64,000 nt of DNA. It comes from Pseudomonas sp. GM79 (GTDB lineage Bacteria; Pseudomonadota; Gammaproteobacteria; Pseudomonadales; Pseudomonadaceae). Positions 16,685 to 25,693 of the stretch are shown one piece after another (the stretch's first letter is position 1; every line of letters starts with the position of its first letter). The notes under the pieces were generated by a model. The model saw only the letters and a list, made by a program, of their open reading frames with translations, made no database searches and was not told the origin of the DNA. Location of the stretch: assembly GCF_000282495.1 (NCBI RefSeq), contig NZ_AKJE01000023.1, forward strand, positions 1 through 64,000, in the 5' to 3' direction. Position numbers and translations under genes: made by a program.

Positions 16685-18412
16685 ATGAAGTTTCCACGAA
16701 GATTTACCAGTGGCGTGCTGATGCTGATCTCCAGCTGCGCGGCGCTGGCGCAAAGTGAATTGGATGTGCGGATCAAACCGTCCAACGATGAACTGAAAGC
16801 CAATATAGAAGGCTATATCGGTAGCCTTGGCGATCGCGATGAAGAAGCCTTGCTGCGCTTCAGTCGTGGCGCCGAAGAACAGGCGCGCAAGGCCGCCCAG
16901 GCCTTGGGTTATTACCAGCCGCAAATCGACAGCGACGTGAAGGGCGGCAAGACGCCGCGCCTGGTGTTGAATATCGACCCTGGCGAGCCGATCCATTTGC
17001 GCAACGTCACGGTGCGCATCGATGGTCCGGCGGCCTCGTTCAAATCCTTTCGTGTACCGAAAAGCGACCTGCTCAAACCCGGCGCGGTGCTTAACCATGG
17101 CCGTTACGAAGACGCCAAGCGGCTGATCCAGAACCAGGCCTCGCGCTACGGCTATTTCAGTGGGCGCTTCACCCGCCAGAAACTGTTGGTGGACCCGCAG
17201 GCTGGTGTCGCCGACATCGAATTGATCTACGACAGCGGCCCGCGCTATGCGCTGGGCAAGGTCAGTTTTGAAGGCGACACGCCGTTCGACGAAGACCTGC
17301 TGCAACGCATGGTGCCGTTCAAGGCCGGTGCGCCCTATGACTCTGAACTGATCGCCGAACTCAATCAGGCGCTGCAATCGAGCGGCTATTTCGAGGGCGT
17401 TCGCGTGGACGCGGCGCCGACCGCGTCCAAGGACGACGTGATCCCGGTGGCAGTCAAACTGGAAACCCGCAAGCCACGGACCATGGGCCTCGGTCTGGGC
17501 TTTTCCACGGACGTCGGTCCACGGGCCAAAGCCAACTGGACTCGGCATTGGGTCAATCCTCAAGGGCACAGTTACGGCTGGGAGGCGGAGATTTCGGCGC
17601 CACGGCAGAACGTCGGGCTGTTTTATGACGTTCCTCTGGACCCGCCATTGACCGACAAACTGCGCTTTGCCGGTGGTTATCAATATGAAGAAATCGCTGG
17701 CACCGACACCCTCAGCAAGCTGCTGACCCTCGGCCCCGAATGGCACAGCAAGTTGCCCAGCGGCTGGCAGCGGGTGGTGTCGCTCAAATGGCAGCGCGAG
17801 GAATACAAACTGGGCGACGACTCGGGGCTCAGCACCTTGCTGATGCCCGGCGTGAGCTATTCGTACCTCAAAAGCGACAACCGCATCGACCCGCACAACG
17901 GTTATCGCCTGCAATTCGAAACCAAGGTCGCCAAGGAAGGGTTGGGTTCGGACACCAACCTGGTCTACGGTACGGCGCTGGTCAAAGGCCTGACCACGGT
18001 CTTCGACAAACACCGTTTGCTCGGTCGGGTGCAGGTCGGCGGCAGCGCCACCAACGGCTACAAATCGGTGCCGCCGTCCTTGCGCTTCTTCGCCGGTGGC
18101 GATCAGAGCGTGCGCGGTTACGACTACCAGAGCCTGTCTCCGGAAAACTCCGATGGCGACCGTATCGGTGGCCGCTACATGGTGGCCGGCAGCGTCGAGT
18201 ATCAATACTCCATCGCCGAAAAATGGCGGGTCGCGACCTTCATCGACCAGGGCAACTCCTTCAACACACTTGAACTGCCGAACCTCAAGACCGGGGTCGG
18301 TATTGGTGTGCGCTGGGTCTCACCGGTGGGGCCGATTCGCCTCGACCTGGCCCACGCGATGGACGACGACGGCGGCATTCGATTGCACTTTTCCATGGGG
18401 CCTGAGCTGTGA
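16685..18412 (+). CDS. tamA: Outer-membrane translocation and assembly module protein TamA
   Basis: TamA is an Omp85-family protein that works with TamB in moving material (autotransporters, probably phospholipids) to the outer membrane. The 575-residue product begins with a signal peptide (cut near CAALA-Q), followed by three POTRA-like repeats (about 25-260; for example RYALGKVSFEGDTPFDEDLL) and a C-terminal 16-strand barrel carrying the conserved loop 6 VRGYDYQSLSP. Length fits. I chose the ATG at 16685 (MKFPRRF), although no good ribosome binding site precedes it. The stop overlaps the tamB start by four bases, giving a coupled tamAB operon. Confidence 0.93.
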   Translation: MKFPRRFTSGVLMLISSCAALAQSELDVRIKPSNDELKANIEGYIGSLGDRDEEALLRFSRGAEEQARKAAQALGYYQPQIDSDVKGGKTPRLVLNIDPGEPIHLRNVTVRIDGPAASFKSFRVPKSDLLKPGAVLNHGRYEDAKRLIQNQASRYGYFSGRFTRQKLLVDPQAGVADIELIYDSGPRYALGKVSFEGDTPFDEDLLQRMVPFKAGAPYDSELIAELNQALQSSGYFEGVRVDAAPTASKDDVIPVAVKLETRKPRTMGLGLGFSTDVGPRAKANWTRHWVNPQGHSYGWEAEISAPRQNVGLFYDVPLDPPLTDKLRFAGGYQYEEIAGTDTLSKLLTLGPEWHSKLPSGWQRVVSLKWQREEYKLGDDSGLSTLLMPGVSYSYLKSDNRIDPHNGYRLQFETKVAKEGLGSDTNLVYGTALVKGLTTVFDKHRLLGRVQVGGSATNGYKSVPPSLRFFAGGDQSVRGYDYQSLSPENSDGDRIGGRYMVAGSVEYQYSIAEKWRVATFIDQGNSFNTLELPNLKTGVGIGVRWVSPVGPIRLDLAHAMDDDGGIRLHFSMGPEL

Positions 18413-21400
18413 AGCGTGGTTTGAAAATAACGCTGCTGGCGATTCCGGCGCTGTTGATGCTGATCGTGCTGACACTGGTCAGCGTGCTAGGCACTCCGAC
18501 GGGCAGTCGCTGGGCGCTCGGGTTTGTGCCGGGTTTGACCGTGGAGAATTTCCAGGGCCGTTTGGGTGGGCAGTGGAGCGCCGATCATCTGGTGTGGCAG
18601 CAGGACAACAGCCGGGTTGAGCTGAACAAAGCGATTTTCGCCTGGTCGCCGCTGTGCCTGATGCGCATGACGTTGTGCATCGAGCAATTGCAGGCGGAGC
18701 AGGTCAGCCTGCAATTCCCGCCGGGCGTGGAAGAGGAAAGCAGCGGGCCGATCAGTCTGCCGGACTTGAAATTGCCGCTGGCCATCGAATTGGGCGACGT
18801 CAAAATCGGCCGCCTGCTGTTCAACGGCAGTGAAGAGCTCAAGGGCCTGCAACTGGCAGCGCACTGGACCGAGAAGGGTTTGCAGATCGACTCGGTGCAC
18901 TTGCAGCGTGATGAGCTGAGCCTGAACCTGTCCGGCCTGTTGCAACCGAGCGGTAACTGGCCGCTGACCGCTGAAGGCAAACTGACCTTGCCGGCGCCGG
19001 GTACCGAACCATGGGCACTGGCCTTGAAGGTCGATGGCGATCTGCTGAAAACCCTGAACCTGAAAGCCGACAGCAGCGGCTACCTGAACGGGCAACTCAC
19101 CGGCGAGTTGCAACCGCTGGTGGAAAACCTCCCGGCCAAAGTGCGCATCTCCGCCGACGGCTTCAAACCTGGCGCCGATCTGCCGGATACCTTGCAACTC
19201 AATCAACTGGAGCTCACCGGCGACGGCGACCTGAAAAACGGTTACCAATTGCTCGGCAAAGCCACGTTACCCGCAGAGCAAGGCCCGGTTGCGCTGTTGC
19301 TGCAAGGCAAGGTCGACGCCAAGGGCGCGCAGATCGCCGGTCTTGATTTGACGGCCAACGACAAACAAAGCCTCAAGCTCAACGGGCAAGTGGACTGGAG
19401 CAAAGGCCTGAGTGCTGAAGCGAAAATCGACTGGCTGGATTTCCCGTGGCGCCGTCTCTATCCGCTGATCGACGAGCCGCAAGTGGCGCTGCGCAGCTTC
19501 AACGGTGAGGTCTCTTATACCGACGGCAACTACATCGGTAACTTCAAAGCCGCACTGGATGGCCCGGCGGGGGCGTTCAGTCTGAACAGCCCGTTCAGCG
19601 GCAACCTAACCCAAATCCATCTGCCGCAATTCAAGCTTGAAGCCGGGCAGGGCAAGGCCGAAGGGCACTTGAATCTGCAGTTTGCCGACGGTATCGCCTG
19701 GGATACGGCGCTGGACCTCTCGGCAATCAACCCGGCGTACTGGCTCGCGGAGTTGCCAGGCACCTTGGCTGGGCCATTGCGTAGCAAAGGTGAGATGAAG
19801 AACGAAACGCTCAGCCTGACCGCCGACCTGGACCTGAAAGGCAAGCTGCGCGGGCAACCGGCGGTGTTGCAAGCCAAGGCTGATGGCGCCGGCGAGCAGT
19901 GGAACCTCAATACCTTGCAGATTCGCCTCGGAGACAACAGCATCAACGGCAAAGGCAGCCTGCAACAGAAACTTGCCGGGCAGATCGACATTAAAATGCC
20001 GCGCCTGGCCCAGCTCTGGCCGCAGCTGCGCGGTCAGCTCAATGGCCGGGTCGATGTCGCCGGCACACTCAAGGCGCCACAAGGCAAGCTCGGTCTGCAA
20101 GGTACGCAACTGGCCTTCCAAGACAATCGCCTGCAAAGCCTCAATCTGGACGCCACCCTCGACAGCGCCCAGCGGGCGAAAATCGACCTCAAGGGCAGCG
20201 GCATTCAGACCGGCGACACGTCACTGGGCACATTGACCGCCAGCGGTCAGGGTGACATCAAAAACCAGAAACTGGCCCTCGACCTGCAAGGACCAAAGCT
20301 GAAACTGGCGCTCGGTCTCGACGGCGCGCTGGACAAGGGCAATTGGCGTGGACGTCTGGCCAGTGGCGATATCCAGGCCGGCGGTCAGGACTGGAAACTG
20401 CAAAACCCGGCGAAGCTTGAGCGACTGGCGGACGGCAAGATCAACTTCGGCGCCCATTGCTGGATGTCCGGCCCGGCTAGCCTGTGCGGCGAAGACCAGC
20501 GCTTGATGCCCGAGCCAAAACTGCGTTACCACCTCAAGCAGTTCCCCATCGACAGCCTCGCACAGTGGTTGCCGAAGGATTTTGCCTGGAAGGGCAAGCT
20601 CAACGCCGACCTGCAACTGGACTTGCCGGCCAGCGGTCCGAACGGCCAGATCAGCATCGACGCCAGCGGCGGCACCTTGCGTATGCGCGAGAAGGAGCAA
20701 TGGCTGGACTTCCCGTACCAGACCCTGAAACTCACCAGCAAACTCACGCCAAAACGCATCGACACCGACCTCAACTTTGTCGGCGGCAAGCTCGGTGAAC
20801 TGATGGTTCAGGCGCAAATCAATCCGCTACCGAAGAACAAACCGCTGACCGGTTCATTCCGCCTCAGTGGTCTGGACTTGTCGGTGGCGCGGCCGTTTGT
20901 GCCGATGGTCGAGAAACTCACCGGGCATTTGAGCGGCAGCGGCACATTGTCCGGCGGACTGCTGGCGCCGCTGGTCAATGGCAACCTTGAGCTGCGCGAC
21001 GGTGAGATCTCCGGGCCTGAGTTGCCGATGGCGCTCGAAGCCTTGCATCTTCAAGCTGTGATTGCCGGCGAAACCGTGCAACTGAACGGCGGCTGGAAAA
21101 GCGGCAAGAGCGGGCAGGGCAGCCTCAATGGCAACATCGCCTGGGGTCAGGCGCTGGTGGTGGATCTGGCACTCAAGGGCTCGCAGTTGCCGGTCACCGT
21201 CGAGCCCTACGCCGCGCTGGAAGTCGCGCCGGACCTGAAGATCTCCATGAAGGACGACAGACTGGCAGTCGTCGGCAAAGTGCTGGTGCCCAAGGGTGAA
21301 ATCACCGTGCGCGAACTGCCGCCGTCGACCGTCAAGGTCTCCGATGACACGGTGATCGTCGGTCAGCAGACTGAAGAGGGTAAACCGCCGATGGCCATGG

Positions 21401-22083
21401 CGATGGACATCGATGTGGTGGTGGGGCAGGACAAACTCAGCTTTGCCGGGTTCGGCCTGACCGCCAACCTGCAAGGTCAGGTGCACATCGGCGACAACAT
21501 GGACACCCGTGGTGAGCTGTGGCTCAACGACGGGCGTTACCGCGCCTACGGTCAGCGACTGACGGTGCGCCGGGCGCGTCTGTTGTTTGCAGGTCCCATC
21601 GATCAGCCGTATCTGGATATCGAAGCAATTCGCCAGACCGACGATGTCATTGCCGGCATTCGCCTGAGTGGCAGCGCCGAGCAGCCGACCACACAGATCT
21701 TTTCCGAACCGACGATGAGTCAGGAGCAGGCATTGTCCTATCTGGTGCTGGGGCGTCCGCTGAGCACCACCGGTGAAGACAACAACATGCTCGCCCAGGC
21801 CGCCCTCGGGTTGGGCTTGATGGGCAGTTCCGGGGTGACCAGCGGCTTGGCCAAGGACCTGGGCATTCAGGACTTCCAACTCGACACCCAAGGCAGCGGC
21901 ACCAGCACCGCCGTAGTGGCCAGCGGCAACATCTCGGAAAAACTCAGCCTGCGTTATGGCGTAGGCGTATTCGAACCGGCCAACACCATTGCCTTGCGCT
22001 ACAAACTGAGCAAAAAGGTCTACCTCGAAGCCGCCAGCGGCGTGGCCAGTTCGCTGGACATCTTCTACAAGCGGGATTTCTAG
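18409..22083 (+). CDS. tamB: Translocation and assembly module inner-membrane protein TamB
   Basis: The 1224-residue protein starts with GTG overlapping the tamA stop (GTGA). One N-terminal membrane segment (about 7-28) anchors it in the inner membrane. The rest is a very long run of beta-strand-rich repeats expected to form the hydrophobic groove spanning the periplasm, and the last 350 residues are the DUF490/TamB domain, ending in the family-typical YLEAASGVASSLDIFYKRDF. Motifs GQLNGRVDVAGTLKAPQGKL and QALSYLVLGRPLS are characteristic. Length is within the usual 1200-1350 range. It is followed by a REP pair. Confidence 0.93.
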   Translation: MKRGLKITLLAIPALLMLIVLTLVSVLGTPTGSRWALGFVPGLTVENFQGRLGGQWSADHLVWQQDNSRVELNKAIFAWSPLCLMRMTLCIEQLQAEQVSLQFPPGVEEESSGPISLPDLKLPLAIELGDVKIGRLLFNGSEELKGLQLAAHWTEKGLQIDSVHLQRDELSLNLSGLLQPSGNWPLTAEGKLTLPAPGTEPWALALKVDGDLLKTLNLKADSSGYLNGQLTGELQPLVENLPAKVRISADGFKPGADLPDTLQLNQLELTGDGDLKNGYQLLGKATLPAEQGPVALLLQGKVDAKGAQIAGLDLTANDKQSLKLNGQVDWSKGLSAEAKIDWLDFPWRRLYPLIDEPQVALRSFNGEVSYTDGNYIGNFKAALDGPAGAFSLNSPFSGNLTQIHLPQFKLEAGQGKAEGHLNLQFADGIAWDTALDLSAINPAYWLAELPGTLAGPLRSKGEMKNETLSLTADLDLKGKLRGQPAVLQAKADGAGEQWNLNTLQIRLGDNSINGKGSLQQKLAGQIDIKMPRLAQLWPQLRGQLNGRVDVAGTLKAPQGKLGLQGTQLAFQDNRLQSLNLDATLDSAQRAKIDLKGSGIQTGDTSLGTLTASGQGDIKNQKLALDLQGPKLKLALGLDGALDKGNWRGRLASGDIQAGGQDWKLQNPAKLERLADGKINFGAHCWMSGPASLCGEDQRLMPEPKLRYHLKQFPIDSLAQWLPKDFAWKGKLNADLQLDLPASGPNGQISIDASGGTLRMREKEQWLDFPYQTLKLTSKLTPKRIDTDLNFVGGKLGELMVQAQINPLPKNKPLTGSFRLSGLDLSVARPFVPMVEKLTGHLSGSGTLSGGLLAPLVNGNLELRDGEISGPELPMALEALHLQAVIAGETVQLNGGWKSGKSGQGSLNGNIAWGQALVVDLALKGSQLPVTVEPYAALEVAPDLKISMKDDRLAVVGKVLVPKGEITVRELPPSTVKVSDDTVIVGQQTEEGKPPMAMAMDIDVVVGQDKLSFAGFGLTANLQGQVHIGDNMDTRGELWLNDGRYRAYGQRLTVRRARLLFAGPIDQPYLDIEAIRQTDDVIAGIRLSGSAEQPTTQIFSEPTMSQEQALSYLVLGRPLSTTGEDNNMLAQAALGLGLMGSSGVTSGLAKDLGIQDFQLDTQGSGTSTAVVASGNISEKLSLRYGVGVFEPANTIALRYKLSKKVYLEAASGVASSLDIFYKRDF

Positions 22084-22110
22084 ACCCGCCCACTTCATAA
22101 CCGAGTCGCT

Positions 22111-22200
22111 GCCTTCGCGAGCAAGCCCGCTCCCACATTCGACCGAGTCGCTACATAAGCATGCGATCAAATGTGGGAGCGGGCTTGCTCGCGAAGGCGG
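22111..22200. repeat. REP family A palindrome pair (copy 7)
   Basis: CCTTCGCGAGCAAGCCCGCTCC ... GGGAGCGGGCTTGCTCGCGAAGG lies after tamB, 75 bp upstream of the efflux-operon promoter. Confidence 0.9.
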
Positions 22201-22265
22201 CAGTGTGGTCACTACAAATCCCGTCGCCACTTATCAACTAAATACAAAGCTCCCTAACTATTGCG

Positions 22266-22293
22266 TTGACATTATCTGCCTAGGCAGTAACAT
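22266..22293 (+). promoter_or_regulatory. Promoter of the MarR-efflux operon with embedded operator
   Basis: A perfect TTGACA (22266-22271) and TAACAT (22288-22293) are spaced by 16 bp, and 12 of the spacer bases (22276-22287) are the palindrome CTGCCTAGGCAG. A repressor bound there would block RNA polymerase. Confidence 0.75.
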
Positions 22294-22308
22294 CTCGACA
22301 TACATTCA

Positions 22309-22320
22309 CTGCCTAGGCAG
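22309..22320. promoter_or_regulatory. Second MarR-type operator copy
   Basis: CTGCCTAGGCAG is repeated exactly, 33 bp (about three helical turns) from the copy in the promoter and 15 bp ahead of the marR start codon. Two identical sites on the same DNA face suggest cooperative autorepression. Confidence 0.75.
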
Positions 22321-22335
22321 CTAATCGGTGGTCAG

Positions 22336-22815
22336 ATGAAGCATTTCACCCCAGAAAATTTCCAGCATTGCCATCTCGGCCTCTTGCTCGGGCGCGCCGC
22401 GCTGCTCAAGGACCGGATCATCGACACGCACATGGAGCCCCACGGCATTACCGCCGCGCAGTTCAAAGTGCTGATTATCATGGCCCAGTTCGGCGTCGAT
22501 ACCCCGGCCGAGCTGTGCCGTCACTTGTCGCTGGACAGCGGTTCGATGACCCGCATGCTCGATCGTCTGGAACAGAAAGGTTTCCTCGCCCGCCAACGCA
22601 GCGAGGCGGACCGGCGTCAGGTTCAACTGGTGCTGACTGAACAGGGCCAGCAGCTGACCGACCAGCTGCCGCAGATCGGTGCCGACGCCATGAATGAACT
22701 GGCCGGCGCCATCACCCCGCAAGAATTGAAAACCCTGGAACAGATCCTGAAGAAAATTCTGGTAGCCGCGGGTGACTCGATCACTCTGCTGCGGGTAGGT
22801 GGCCATGAACAGTAA
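22336..22815 (+). CDS. MarR-family repressor of the efflux operon
   Basis: The 159-residue protein has the winged helix-turn-helix of MarR regulators (TAAQFKVLIIMAQFG, TPAELCRHLSLDSGSMTRMLDRLEQKGFLARQRSEADRR, about 41-97), with the conserved D-R-R wing. N- and C-terminal helices would form the dimer interface. It opens an operon with three tripartite-efflux genes and sits directly behind two CTGCCTAGGCAG palindromes, so autoregulated repression lifted by a small lipophilic or phenolic ligand is likely. The arrangement resembles EmrR-EmrAB; I do not assign a specific name. Confidence 0.9.
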   Translation: MKHFTPENFQHCHLGLLLGRAALLKDRIIDTHMEPHGITAAQFKVLIIMAQFGVDTPAELCRHLSLDSGSMTRMLDRLEQKGFLARQRSEADRRQVQLVLTEQGQQLTDQLPQIGADAMNELAGAITPQELKTLEQILKKILVAAGDSITLLRVGGHEQ

Positions 22816-24274
22816 AAGCCTGCGTAGCGGCCTGAGCCTGGTGCTGTTGGCCATGAGCCTCGCCGGTTGCGCCAGTTACAGCGGCCTGACCACCGAAAGC
22901 GTCAGCCTCGATGCGAAAAATCTCAAAGCCGCGCAATCCCTCAACGGTGTAACTCTGTCGCCCGCGGCGTGGCCGAAAAGCGACTGGTGGAAAAGCCTCG
23001 GCGATCCGCAGCTCGACGGCCTGATCCGCGAAGCCCTGCACGACAGCCCCGACATGCAAATCGCCGACGCCCGGGCCCATCAGGCCAGTGCTGCCGCGTA
23101 TGCCGCCGACGCTGCGCGGATGCCGATCCTGGATGCCAGCGCCGGTGTCAGCCGTTCGCGTCTGGCCCGCGATCAGGACCCGAGCGGGCAGGGCGGCACC
23201 TATTCCACCGTGCGTAATCTCGGTGCGAGTTTCAATTACAACTTCGACCTTTGGGGCGGCCAGCGCGATGCCTGGGAAGCCGCATTGGGCCAGGCCCGTG
23301 CCGCCGAAGTCGATCAGCAGGCCGCGCAGCTGACCTTGTCCGCCGATGTCGCCCGCGCCTACAGCGATCTGGGGCAGGCGCACATCATCCATGACCTGGC
23401 CAGCGAAGACCTCAAGCGCACCCAACAAATGCTCGACCTCAGCCAGCGTCGCCTGAGCTCGGGGATCGACAGCCAGTACCAGTTCCAGCAGACCGAAAGC
23501 CTGGAAGCCAGCGCCGAAGCCAGCTTGATCGACGCCGAGAAACGCCTGCAAAGCGCGAAAATCGCCTTGGCGGTGCTGTTGGGTAAAGGCCCGGACCGCG
23601 GCAATGAAATCGCCCGCCCGAAAGTGCTTCAGACCAGCGCCGTGGCGTTGCCGTCGGTGCTGCCGGCGGAGTTGCTCGGTCGTCGCCCGGACCTGGTGGC
23701 GGCGCGCTGGCGGGTTGAAGCCGCGAGCAAAAACATCGCGGCGGGCAAGACCCGGTTTTACCCCAACCTCAACCTGAGTGCGGCGGCGGGTGTGGAGTCG
23801 TTGCTGGGCGATGCGATGTTCGGTTCGGCGAGTCGTTTCTTCAACGTCGCGCCGACGATCTCGGTGCCGATTTTCGACGGTGGCCGTTTGCGGGCCGATC
23901 TCGATTCCCGCGACGCCGATTACGACCTCGCGGTGGCGCAGTACAACAAAAGTCTGGTGAAAGCCCTGGGCGATGTCAGCGACACCATCAACCAGTTGCG
24001 CGATATCGGCCGGCAAATCGGCGCCCAGCAACATGCCACCGACATTGCCCAGGATTCTTACAACACCGTGGTCCAGCGCTACGGTTCCGGTATCGGTAAT
24101 TACCTGGATGTGCTCAGCATCGAGCAGCAATTGCTCCAGGCCCAGCGTCAACTGGCCAACCTGAATGCCGAGCAGATCGACCTGTCGATTCAACTGATGC
24201 AAGCGCTGGGCGGCGGCTTCCAGGGCAAAACCCTGACCGCAGCCAACGCAACCCCAGCCACGCAGCACAACTAA
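22805..24274 (+). CDS. Outer-membrane efflux lipoprotein (NodT/OprM family)
   Basis: The 489-residue protein begins with a lipoprotein signal peptide whose lipobox SLAGC puts the lipidated cysteine at residue 22. Two TolC-type repeats follow (WWKSLGDPQLDGLIREAL, RRPDLVAARWRVEAASKNIAAGKTRFYPNL), with long helices for the periplasmic tunnel. It would be the outer-membrane exit duct for the EmrAB-like pump encoded next. The ATG at 22805 overlaps the marR stop by 11 bp and has GGTAGGTGG in front; the GTG at 22799 is a less likely start. Length fits the NodT group. Confidence 0.92.
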   Translation: MNSKSLRSGLSLVLLAMSLAGCASYSGLTTESVSLDAKNLKAAQSLNGVTLSPAAWPKSDWWKSLGDPQLDGLIREALHDSPDMQIADARAHQASAAAYAADAARMPILDASAGVSRSRLARDQDPSGQGGTYSTVRNLGASFNYNFDLWGGQRDAWEAALGQARAAEVDQQAAQLTLSADVARAYSDLGQAHIIHDLASEDLKRTQQMLDLSQRRLSSGIDSQYQFQQTESLEASAEASLIDAEKRLQSAKIALAVLLGKGPDRGNEIARPKVLQTSAVALPSVLPAELLGRRPDLVAARWRVEAASKNIAAGKTRFYPNLNLSAAAGVESLLGDAMFGSASRFFNVAPTISVPIFDGGRLRADLDSRDADYDLAVAQYNKSLVKALGDVSDTINQLRDIGRQIGAQQHATDIAQDSYNTVVQRYGSGIGNYLDVLSIEQQLLQAQRQLANLNAEQIDLSIQLMQALGGGFQGKTLTAANATPATQHN

Positions 24275-24289
24275 TTCAAGGTACCCGTC

Positions 24290-25492
24290 ATGGCCACTGT
24301 TGATATATCCCAAGCCCCTGACAACGCTCAAGACACGAGCAATCTACGCAAACGCAAAGTGATGCTGTTTGCCCTGACCATCGTGGTGGTTCTCGCCGGG
24401 CTCGGCGTCTGGGGTTATCAAGAATTTTACGGTCGCTGGAATGAAAGCACCGACGACGCCTATGTGAACGGCAACGTGGTGGAAATCACCCCGCTGGTCA
24501 CTGGCACCGTGGTCAGCATCGGCGCCGATGATGGCGACCTGGTTCACGAAGGCCAGGTGCTGGTCAACTTCGACCCGAACGACGCGGAAGTCGGTCTGCA
24601 AAGTGCCCAGGCCAATCTGGCTCGCACCGTGCGCCAGGTGCGCGGTTTGTACAGCAATGTCGACGGCATGAAAGCCCAGGTCAATGCGCAACAGGCCGAA
24701 GTGCAAAAGGCCCAGGACAACTTCAATCGCCGGAAAAACCTCGCCGCTGGCGGGGCGATTTCCCAGGAAGAACTGTCCCACGCCCGCGATGACCTGACCT
24801 CGGCGCAAAACGCCCTGGCCAACGCCAAACAACAGCTCATGACCACCAGCGCGCTGGTGGATGACACCGTGGTGTCGTCGCACCCGGACGTGATGTCCGC
24901 CGCCGCGCAATTGCGTCAGGCGTACCTGACCCATGCCCGCAGCACCTTGATCGCGCCGGTCACCGGTTACGTTGCCAAACGCAGCGTGCAACTGGGGCAG
25001 CGGGTCCAGCCGGGCACCGCGCTGATGGCGGTGATCCCGTTGGATCAGCTGTGGATCGACGCCAACTTCAAGGAAACCCAACTGCGTGACATGCGCATCG
25101 GTCAGCCGGTGGACATCGAGGCCGACCTCTACGGCAGCGACGTCAAATACAGCGGCACCATCGACAGCCTCGGCGCCGGGACCGGCAGCGCGTTTGCCTT
25201 GCTACCGGCACAGAACGCCACCGGTAACTGGATCAAGATCGTGCAGCGGGTGCCGGTGCGGATTCACATCAATGCCGAAGAGCTGGCCAGGCACCCATTG
25301 CGGGTTGGCCTGTCGACTCAGGTCGATGTGAACCTGCGTGACCAGAGTGGTCCGGTGCTGGCCCAACAGTCGCCGCAAAAGGCTTCGTTCAGCACCGGCA
25401 TCTACGACCGTCAGTTGGCCGAGGCCGACGCGATGATCACCCAATTGATTCACGACAACAGCGCCGCGGTCAGTAAAACCGCACAGCGCTGA
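24290..25492 (+). CDS. emrA: HlyD/EmrA-type membrane fusion protein
   Basis: The 400-residue protein has one N-terminal membrane segment (about 25-43) and then a lipoyl-like domain (STDDAYVNGNVVEITPLVTGTV), a coiled-coil hairpin (about 100-185) and the second lipoyl half with STLIAPVTGYVAKRSVQLGQ. It would bridge the inner-membrane transporter to the outer-membrane lipoprotein. It begins 15 bp after the upstream gene. A long REP family C element separates it from the transporter gene that should be its partner. The EmrA assignment rests on fold and gene order. Confidence 0.9.
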   Translation: MATVDISQAPDNAQDTSNLRKRKVMLFALTIVVVLAGLGVWGYQEFYGRWNESTDDAYVNGNVVEITPLVTGTVVSIGADDGDLVHEGQVLVNFDPNDAEVGLQSAQANLARTVRQVRGLYSNVDGMKAQVNAQQAEVQKAQDNFNRRKNLAAGGAISQEELSHARDDLTSAQNALANAKQQLMTTSALVDDTVVSSHPDVMSAAAQLRQAYLTHARSTLIAPVTGYVAKRSVQLGQRVQPGTALMAVIPLDQLWIDANFKETQLRDMRIGQPVDIEADLYGSDVKYSGTIDSLGAGTGSAFALLPAQNATGNWIKIVQRVPVRIHINAEELARHPLRVGLSTQVDVNLRDQSGPVLAQQSPQKASFSTGIYDRQLAEADAMITQLIHDNSAAVSKTAQR

Positions 25493-25510
25493 TTGGTCAT
25501 CACACCGACC

Positions 25511-25637
25511 CTGTGGGAGTGAGCCTTTGTGGCGAGGGAGCTTGCTCCCGCTGGGTCGCGAAGCGACCCCAAAAGCTCTGCGACTGCTTCGCAGCCGAGC
25601 GGGAGCAAGCTCCCTCGCCACAAAAGCTCGCTCCCAT
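25511..25637. repeat. Nested REP family C palindrome (copy 1) inside the efflux operon
   Basis: An outer arm pair (CTGTGGGAGTGAGC / GCTCGCTCCCATA) encloses the family C core TTTGTGGCGAGGGAGCTTGC with its inverse, which encloses two small hairpins. It fills the 201-bp gap between the EmrA- and EmrB-like genes. Confidence 0.88.
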
Positions 25638-25693
25638 AAGGTCAGCTGCGTCAGTAACAGGCGCCGTGCCAATCAGGTTTCAAAGGATTCGCG

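Noticed and set aside
16631..18205. 524-codon minus-strand open frame opposite tamA
   Set aside because: It is the mirror frame of a clear TamA; its composition (rich in Ala, Gly, Arg, His, Val) is typical of high-GC shadow frames and it has no recognisable domain.
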